From Pseudonocardia sp. 73-21 (GTDB lineage: Bacteria; Actinomycetota; Actinomycetes; Mycobacteriales; Pseudonocardiaceae): 33,288 nt of DNA. Made by a program: the position numbers and the translations under genes. This document shows, piece after piece, positions 28,250-33,288 of this stretch; within the stretch, counting starts at the first letter, position 1; every line of letters begins with the position of its first letter. The notes beneath the pieces were generated by a model. The model saw nothing but the letters and a program-made list of their open reading frames with translations. It did not search any database and had not been told where the DNA came from. Where the stretch lies: assembly GCF_001899645.1 (NCBI RefSeq), contig NZ_MKVV01000080.1:59475-92762 (forward strand), in the 5' to 3' direction.

Positions 28250-29327
28250 TTACGCGGCCGCCAGGGCCGAAGCCAGTGCCGTCCGGAACAGCTCGTCCAC
28301 ACCGATGCCCGCGGCCTTCGCCATCACCGCGATCACGCTCTTCGGGGAGAACGAGCAGTACATGCCCGCCTCCAGGAACCACGGGCGACCCCCGGCGTCG
28401 ATGCGGAAGTCGAAGAGGCTGTAGTGCCGCGCACCCAGGGCCACGTGGCAGCGCCGCGCGGCCTCCCACACCGGGCCGGTCACCGGGTCGGACGGGTCGA
28501 CGATCCCCGCCCTCGGGGTGTCCTTCGCGGCCAGCCTCAGGCCACCGTCGGCGGTCCGTTCGATCTTGTGGGCGTGGTCCCGGACGTCGTCGACGGCGCA
28601 CTCCTCGAGCGGGAGGCAGACCAGCCCCCCGTCCCGGACGAGGACGCCGCACCGCACCTCCCGGCCCAGCTCGACGTACCGCTCGACGAGCGCGGAGGGG
28701 GAGTGGGTGAAGGCCTCCGTCAGGGCCGGCCCGTAGTCCTCCCGGCTGCGCACCAGCGCGACACCGAGCGAGTTGTCGGCGTCCGCCGGTTTCACCACGG
28801 CCGGAGGGGCGAGGGTCGGCCGGTCGCCGGGGCGGAGCAGCTCGCCGGGCGGGACGTCGACGCCCGCGGCCGCGACGATCGCCTTCGCCCACGCCTTGTT
28901 CGCCGTGACGGCGGGCGTGCTGCCCACGTACGGGATGCCCGGCACGTCGAACTGCGCCCGGTAGGTGGTCGTGCCGGGAACGCAGAACATGTGCGGCACC
29001 ATCACGTCGACGCCCAGCCCCACGACGTGCGCGATCCCGTCGGCCGGCGCCATCGGCACCGCCGCAGCGAGAGCGTCCACGCCCAGATCGGTGGGGAAGC
29101 GCCACCGGCCGTCCGGCGTGACGTAGGCGATGTGGTGCTCGTAGCCGTCGATCGTGGCGCAGTCCTGCGCGTATCGCGTCCTTGCCACGCAGGATGGTCC
29201 GCAGCCGGCTCAGCTTCCGCGGCTCGGTGAGCAGACACCAGATCTCGTGGTAGATCCAGTACGTCGGACGGCTCGACGGCAGCGGCCGGATGACCGGGCC
29301 GCCGGTCTGCAGGTACGCGTCCGCCAC
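28250..29327 (-). pseudogene. D-Ala-D-Ala-ligase-like ATP-grasp gene with an apparent frameshift
   Basis: Residues from about 29165 to 28250 form an ATP-grasp protein resembling Ddl: VDVMVPHMFCVPG, IPYVGSTPAVTANKAWAKAIVAAAGV, PAVVKPADADNSLGVALV (ATP loop), ALVERYVELGREVRCGVL and FDFRIDAGGRPWFLEAGMY. The last lacks the NEINT Asn of true Ddl. The shortest intact reading starts at a GTG at 29188 with the unlikely N-terminus VARTRYAQDCATIDG. The preceding frame, open from a GTG at 29327, gives protein-like sequence (RPTYWIYHEIWCLLTEP) that probably belongs to the same product. Joining them needs a one-base shift near 29160-29190. This is a real frameshift or a sequence error. The enzyme would ligate amino acids; the substrate is unknown. 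Confidence 0.6.
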
Positions 29328-29415
29328 CCCGGGGGCACGGTGTCGGCTGGCTCACGTCCGCGAGATCCTTTCCGGGATACCCGTGTAGCTCCGCCCGCAC
29401 CGGGCACCCACTGTC

Positions 29416-30411
29416 GTGGCCGAAACCCGTACACCCCAGTCCCTGAACACCGCGACCCTCATCACCCAGCTCCGGGCCCTGGAGCGGCTCACCCGCACCG
29501 AGGTGAAGGTCGGCCGTGTCCGCGTGACGCAGGCCCGGACCGACGCCGTCCGCCGCGAGCTCGAGCAGAACGCCGACAATGGCGTACGCCGCACCCAGCG
29601 CATCGTCGCCCAGCTGCAGGCCCTCGACGCGGTGCCCGACGTCGTCAGCCCGGCCGTGTCCGCCGTCGTCGCGCTGTTCACCAGCACCCTCGAGCAGTCG
29701 CAGCCCGTCGAGGAGGCGCTGTTCAACGACCTCGCGCTGGAGCACCAGCTGCTCGACCGCGCCCGCTACGTCCGCACCGTCGCCGAGCACGTGGGACGCG
29801 GCGACGTCCGGCGCCTCGCCGACGACCTCGTGACCGCCCACACCGCCACCGTCGAGTGGATCACCACCGTGCTGGCCGAGGAGGCGCTCGGCGGCCCGTC
29901 CGCGCTGCGCCCGACGCCGCTGCAGCGCGTCGCCGGCGGCGTGTCCCGCGCCGCGAGCCTGCCGACCCGCGTCGCCGTCGCGGGGTTCAACCGCGCCGTG
30001 CACACCGTCGTCCGCACGGGCGAGAGCGCCCGCAGCACCGTCGAGGACGTGGCCGGCACCGTCACGCGGATCGGCGAGGGCACCCGCGAGGTGGCCGTGG
30101 CCGGCCGGAACGCCGCGCTCCGGCGCGCCGAGCAGGTCGCGAACCGCGACGGCGCCGACGATGTCGCGGGGGCCGTCCACGGCACCCGCCGCAACCTCGG
30201 CACGCTCACCGTCGAGGAGCTGCCGATCGCGAACTACGAGGAGCTGACGGTGCAGAACGCCATCGCCGCCATCCGCGAGCTGTCCGAGCCCGACGACATC
30301 AACGCCGTGCTCGCCTTCGAGGAGAAGCACAAGGACCGCACGGGCGTCGTCTCCGCCGCCCAGACGCGCTACGCGGCCGTCGCCAAGGACGCCGCCGGGA
30401 TCGACCGCTGA
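29416..30411 (+). CDS. Helix-rich protein of unknown function, possibly ferritin-like
   Basis: A 331-residue protein from a GTG at 29416 (no strong ribosome site). Residues 10-165 are long amphipathic helices with many Glu/His/Arg (LITQLRALERLTRTEVKVGR, QPVEEALFNDLALEHQLLDRARYVRTVAEHV, HTATVEWITTVLAEEAL). This resembles a four-helix ferritin-like bundle, with acidic and His residues that could bind metal. A Ser/Thr/Arg-rich middle follows. A C-terminal domain has LPIANYEELTVQNAIAAIRELSEPDDINAVLAFEEKHKDRTGVVSA, a helical repeat type seen at the end of several actinobacterial proteins. It is followed at once by the CDGSH gene and a haem-oxygenase-fold gene, which together suggest an iron or redox role. 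I cannot name the family with certainty. Confidence 0.75.
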   Translation: MAETRTPQSLNTATLITQLRALERLTRTEVKVGRVRVTQARTDAVRRELEQNADNGVRRTQRIVAQLQALDAVPDVVSPAVSAVVALFTSTLEQSQPVEEALFNDLALEHQLLDRARYVRTVAEHVGRGDVRRLADDLVTAHTATVEWITTVLAEEALGGPSALRPTPLQRVAGGVSRAASLPTRVAVAGFNRAVHTVVRTGESARSTVEDVAGTVTRIGEGTREVAVAGRNAALRRAEQVANRDGADDVAGAVHGTRRNLGTLTVEELPIANYEELTVQNAIAAIRELSEPDDINAVLAFEEKHKDRTGVVSAAQTRYAAVAKDAAGIDR

Positions 30412-30412
30412 C

Positions 30413-30601
30413 ATGACGCCCCGACCGACCCGCGTGACCCTCACCGGCGACGGACCCGTGCTGGTCGCCGGGCCGGTCGAGGTGGAGCTGCCCGACGGCA
30501 CGGTGGTGCGCTCCGACCGGAGCGTCACCGCCCTGTGCGTCTGCCGTCGCAGCCGCAACGCCCCGTTCTGCGACACGAGCCACCGCCGCCGTGTCCGCTG
30601 A
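30413..30601 (+). CDS. CDGSH-type iron-sulfur protein
   Basis: A 62-residue protein. After a strand-rich N-terminus (VTLTGDGPVLVAGPVEVELPDGTVV) it has ALCVCRRSRNAPFCDTSHRR. This matches the mitoNEET-type motif CxC-x2-S-x3-PxCD-x-SH, in which three Cys and one His hold a labile 2Fe-2S cluster. The Gly of CDGSH is Thr here (CDTSH), a tolerated variant. Small single-motif proteins of this kind are cytosolic electron or cluster carriers. It overlaps the next gene by 11 bp and starts 2 bases after the preceding stop, so it is in a three-gene operon with the iron-enzyme-like protein downstream. Confidence 0.85.
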   Translation: MTPRPTRVTLTGDGPVLVAGPVEVELPDGTVVRSDRSVTALCVCRRSRNAPFCDTSHRRRVR

Positions 30602-31559
30602 CCCCCGCCTGCCCGCCCCGCGCGGCCCGCTGTCCGACGCCGTGATCGAGGCGTTGCGCTCCGGCGTCACGGTGCTGCCCGCGGTCGAGCGGGCCGATCC
30701 CTACGGCGAGGACCTCCAGCTCGCCCTCTACTGCCTCTACGAGCTGCACTACCGCGGCTTCGCCGGCGTCCCCGACGAGCGCGAGTGGGACCCCGCGGTC
30801 CTGACGATCCGCGCGGCGATGGAGCACGCGTTCCTCGACCGGTTGCGCGCCGACGTCGAGCCCGGTGACGACGTGACCGCCGAGCTGGACGCGCTGCTGG
30901 TGGAACCCGTGGAGCCGGCGGGCCTCTCGCAGTACCTGCGCACCACGGGGGAGCCGTGGCAGGTGCGCGAGTACGTGACCCACCGCTCGCTCTACCACCT
31001 CAAGGAGGCCGATCCCCAGGCCTGGGTGATCCCCCGGTTGAGCGGGGCGGTGAAGGCCGGGCTGGTGACCGTCGAGCACGACGAGTACGGCGCCGGCGAC
31101 GCCCGTCGCATGCACAGCGAGCTGTTCGCGGAGATGATGCGCGCGCTCGACCTCGATCCCGCCTACGGCGCCCACCTGGACGCCGCCCCGGCCGAGACGC
31201 TGGCCGAGGTGAACCTCATGTCCTACTGCGGGCTGCACCGCGGGATGCGCGGGGCGCTGGTCGGGCAGTTCGCGGCCGTCGAGCTCACGTCGTCGCCCGG
31301 ATCGGACCGGCTCGTGCGGGCGTTCCGCCGCCTCGGGCTGCCGGACGCGGCGATCGCGTTCTACGCCGAGCACGTGGAGGCCGACGCGGTGCACGAGCAG
31401 GTGGTGCGGCGCAACGTGATCGCGCCGCTGCTGGCGTCCGAGCCGCACCTCGCGGCGGACGTCGTGTTCGGGATCCGGGCCGCCGAGTTCCTCGCCGACC
31501 GGTTCGCCGACCGGGTCCTCGCACGCTGGACGCGGGGAGCGTCCAGCCTGCGGGGCTGA
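30591..31559 (+). CDS. Iron-containing redox enzyme of the haem-oxygenase-like fold (HDO-type)
   Basis: A 322-residue protein from a GTG inside the end of the CDGSH gene. Putative metal ligands appear on successive helices: LYELHY (Glu51, His53), AAMEHAFL (Glu78, His79), VEHDEYGAGDARRMHSELF (about 162-177) and AEHVEADAVHEQVV near 260-272. This pattern resembles the iron-containing redox enzyme / haem-oxygenase-like diiron oxidase family, whose members oxidise small substrates. The coupling with a 2Fe-2S CDGSH protein suggests the latter as electron donor. The substrate is unknown. The family call is moderately firm. Confidence 0.75.
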   Translation: MSADPRLPAPRGPLSDAVIEALRSGVTVLPAVERADPYGEDLQLALYCLYELHYRGFAGVPDEREWDPAVLTIRAAMEHAFLDRLRADVEPGDDVTAELDALLVEPVEPAGLSQYLRTTGEPWQVREYVTHRSLYHLKEADPQAWVIPRLSGAVKAGLVTVEHDEYGAGDARRMHSELFAEMMRALDLDPAYGAHLDAAPAETLAEVNLMSYCGLHRGMRGALVGQFAAVELTSSPGSDRLVRAFRRLGLPDAAIAFYAEHVEADAVHEQVVRRNVIAPLLASEPHLAADVVFGIRAAEFLADRFADRVLARWTRGASSLRG

Positions 31560-31560
31560 G

Positions 31561-32214
31561 TCACCCCGGCCTGCGGGCCTCGATCACGACGAGCCCCTCG
31601 TCGTCCTGGTCGGGACCCATCAGGCCGTCCCGGCGCAGGACCGCCAGCCGCCGGCGCAGGACCGGGCCCAGCGGGATACGGGCCCGCGTCCGGACGGTCG
31701 CATCGAGGCCGGCGTCGGCGAGCCGGTCCAGGGTCGCGTCCTCGCCCGAGAGCTCCGACTGCACCAGCAGCACCACGCCACCCGGCGCCAGGTGCGCGGG
31801 CACGGCGGCGCAGATCCGGTCGAGCAGCATCCGGCCGTCGGGGCCGCCGTCCCAGCTGCGGCCGATCCGGTGCCGCGGCAGCACCCCGCCGCGGGACGGC
31901 ACGTACGGCGGGTTGGTGAGCACGAGATCGAACAGCTGCCCCGCGACGGGGGCGAACAGGTCGCCCTGGTGGACGGTCACGCGGGCCCCGTGCAGGCGGG
32001 CGTTCGCGCGGGCGGTCAGCACCGAGCGCAGGGACAGGTCGACGGCCGTCACAGCGGACGCACCGGCCCGGGCGGCCGCGACGGCCAGCGCTCCGCTGCC
32101 GGTGCCGACGTCGAGCACGGCGCGTCCGGGTGCGAAGCCGCCGCGGTTCAGCTCGTCGACGAGGAGGGACGTGTCGTCCTGGGCCCGGTACACCCCGGGT
32201 GCGCGTAGCAGCAT
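31561..32214 (-). CDS. HemK/PrmC-like class I methyltransferase
   Basis: A 217-residue protein if started at the ATG at 32214 (MLLRAPGVYRAQDD...); an in-frame GTG at 32262 would add 16 residues that look non-conserved. Motif I is VLDVGTGSGALAVAAARAGA with an acidic VDLS following. The NPPY motif is in DLVLTNPPYVPSRGG, as in N5-glutamine and related methyltransferases (HemK2 type). The loop GRSWDGGPDGRMLLDRI matches this family. It uses S-adenosylmethionine to methylate a Gln in a protein or a related amide. The target is not known. The start region is divergent with the GNAT gene. Confidence 0.8.
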   Translation of the reverse strand: MLLRAPGVYRAQDDTSLLVDELNRGGFAPGRAVLDVGTGSGALAVAAARAGASAVTAVDLSLRSVLTARANARLHGARVTVHQGDLFAPVAGQLFDLVLTNPPYVPSRGGVLPRHRIGRSWDGGPDGRMLLDRICAAVPAHLAPGGVVLLVQSELSGEDATLDRLADAGLDATVRTRARIPLGPVLRRRLAVLRRDGLMGPDQDDEGLVVIEARRPG

Positions 32215-32270
32215 GGTCACCACAACCGGATGCCCGGCCGGGACCAGGCCAAACGTGCACACTGGGCGCC

Positions 32271-32753
32271 ATGATCAGCCTACGACCCCAGGACGCCGCC
32301 GACCTCCCGCTGCTCGGCGGCGGTGAGAGCCCCTTCGACGAGTTCGGTCCCGAGACGCCCCGGGCGGAGTCCCGACGGGCCGAGCTGGAGGAGCAGGGCG
32401 GGCTCACCGTCCTCGACGGGCACGGGCAGGTCGCGGGCACCGTCAGCTGGGTCTGGCAGCAGTGGGGGCCCAACCGCGCGTCGCGGTGCCCGATGATCGG
32501 CATCTGGATGCGGCCGGAGTTCCGCGGCCGCGGCCTCGGCACCGCCGCGCAGAAGGCGCTCGTGGAGCTGTTCTTCCGGCACACGACGGCGAACCGCGTC
32601 GAGGCGCACACCGACGTCGGGAACGTCGCCGAGCAGCGGGCACTGGAGGCCTCGGGGTTCCGGCGGGAGGGCGTCACACGCGGGGCGCAGTGGCGCGACG
32701 GCGCGTACCACGACGGCGTCCTCTACGCGGTGCTCCGCGACGATTCCCGGTAG
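32271..32753 (+). CDS. GNAT-family N-acetyltransferase
   Basis: A 160-residue protein. The N-terminus ISLRPQDAADLPLL is the usual first GNAT strand and helix. Motif A, with the acetyl-CoA pyrophosphate loop, is IGIWMRPEFRGRGLGTAAQKALVELF (about residues 76-100). The later part RVEAHTDVGNVAEQRALEASGFRREGVTRGAQWRDGAYHDGVLYAVL is typical of the RimJ/RimL-like GNAT subgroup. The substrate may be a protein N-terminus, an amine or a drug; this cannot be told from sequence. It is divergent from the methyltransferase gene and followed by the MarR gene 39 bp downstream. Confidence 0.85.
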   Translation: MISLRPQDAADLPLLGGGESPFDEFGPETPRAESRRAELEEQGGLTVLDGHGQVAGTVSWVWQQWGPNRASRCPMIGIWMRPEFRGRGLGTAAQKALVELFFRHTTANRVEAHTDVGNVAEQRALEASGFRREGVTRGAQWRDGAYHDGVLYAVLRDDSR

Positions 32754-32792
32754 GAATTGCTCAGTCCAGACTTATCAGTTTAGCCTTCGCGT

Positions 32793-33224
32793 GTGACCCC
32801 CGATCCCCACGACGTCGCGGCGGCCCTGCGCTTCGGCATCGGCCTGCTCGTGCGACGCCTGCGCCAGGTGCGCGACGACACCGAGCTGACGCTGCCGGAG
32901 ACCTCGGCGCTGTCCCGTCTCGACCGCGGCGGGCCGGCCACGTCGAGCGCGCTGGCGAAGCAGGAACAGATCAGCCCGCAGTCGATGGGCGCGACACTGG
33001 GCGGGCTGGAGGCGCGGGGGCTCGTCGAACGGCGGCCCGATCCCGACGACGGCAGGCGCGTGGTCCTCTCCGTCACCGCCGAGGGGGTGGCGGTGCTCGG
33101 CGCCCGGCGGGCCGCGCGCACCGAGAGCCTGGCCGCCGTCCTCGCCGAGGGGTTCACCGCGGACGAGCTGCAGCAGCTCCTGGACGCGGCGCCACTCGTC
33201 GAGCGCCTGGCCCACCGGCTCTAG
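32793..33224 (+). CDS. MarR-family transcriptional regulator
   Basis: A 143-residue protein from a GTG at 32793. The winged helix has LPETSALSRLDRGGPATSSALAKQEQISPQSMGATLGGLEARGLVERRPDPDDGRRVVLSVTAEG, with the DxRxxx-type wing DPDDGRR typical of MarR. N- and C-terminal helices form the dimer interface. MarR proteins usually repress a neighbouring exporter or stress gene; the next gene lies outside the window. The 39 bp upstream is relatively AT-rich (TTATCAGTTTAGCC) and may hold its promoter. No ribosome site is evident. Confidence 0.88.
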   Translation: MTPDPHDVAAALRFGIGLLVRRLRQVRDDTELTLPETSALSRLDRGGPATSSALAKQEQISPQSMGATLGGLEARGLVERRPDPDDGRRVVLSVTAEGVAVLGARRAARTESLAAVLAEGFTADELQQLLDAAPLVERLAHRL

Positions 33225-33288
33225 GACGCTCCTGAAAAAGCCGGTCGTGTCGGTCCTGGCCGGGACGGTCGGGGCTGGGAGGATCGGT

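Noticed and set aside
29002..30576. 524-residue minus-strand frame opposite the helical protein gene
   Set aside because: Repetitive Gly/Val/Leu/Arg antisense sequence; the plus-strand genes are tightly spaced and have recognisable motifs.

Overview
This window looks like a chromosomal segment of a very GC-rich actinomycete, most likely of the Pseudonocardiaceae type. I base this on the GC content, the many GTG starts and GTGA/ATGA stop-start overlaps, a mycobacterial-type bifunctional Dcd, an EtfD-type Fe-S oxidoreductase, and an integrated element of the AICE (actinomycete integrative and conjugative element) class. Genus assignment is inference; no rRNA or marker gene was compared.

Left chromosomal part (1-14828). 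A minus-strand operon (5429 to beyond the left edge) encodes a small two-helix membrane protein, a VirB3/PrgI-like membrane protein, a VirB4-type ATPase with a tandem GDLD tail, and a TrbL/VirB6-like polytopic protein: a chromosomal type IV secretion-like apparatus. Divergent to it is an EtfD-like membrane Fe-S oxidoreductase, ended by a bidirectional terminator shared with a convergent membrane protein gene. Next come a NarL-type response regulator and DesK-type histidine kinase (minus strand), divergent from an ABC-2 ATPase/permease pair, with a perfect 14-bp palindrome between the two units. A dcd gene and a UDP-GlcNAc 2-epimerase-like gene that has lost its catalytic residues follow on the minus strand.

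Mobile element (14859-27291). A tRNA-Gly(CCC) gene at 14829-14902 is the integration site. Its 3' part, from the anticodon loop onward, is repeated as a perfect 45-bp direct repeat at 27247-27291. Between the copies lies a pSAM2-like AICE: tyrosine integrase, excisionase, RepSA-like HUH replication initiator, small coupled genes, an FtsK/TraSA-like DNA translocase, a leftward cluster of small genes (one a stand-alone four-repeat CxxCxGxG protein), a repeat-rich operator region, and a rightward GntR regulator coupled to a HAD phosphatase. Eight genes from the translocase to the integrase are joined by overlapping or abutting stop and start codons. The right 3 kb is lower-GC cargo: a structured intergenic region with a 28-bp perfect inverted repeat, a DUF3800 gene, a nested hairpin, a strictly 21-bp-periodic array of four DnaA-box-like 9-mers, and three genes of unknown function. 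Short CGGGCCATT-type repeats spaced about one helical turn apart lie inside both ends and look like integrase arm sites.

Right chromosomal part (27292-33288). This holds an alpha/beta hydrolase whose nucleophile position is Ala and which is preceded by a candidate promoter, a 17-codon leader ORF and a hairpin; an ATP-grasp (D-Ala-D-Ala-ligase-like) gene that appears frameshifted; a helical unknown protein, a CDGSH-type Fe-S protein and a haem-oxygenase-fold iron enzyme in tandem; a HemK-like methyltransferase; a GNAT acetyltransferase; and a MarR regulator.

The strongest candidates for something undescribed are the DnaA-box array beside the DUF3800 cargo gene, the GntR-HAD control module of the element, the attenuator-like leader before the hydrolase, and the catalytically stripped epimerase-like protein. 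All functional statements rest on motif reading by eye; no database search was run.
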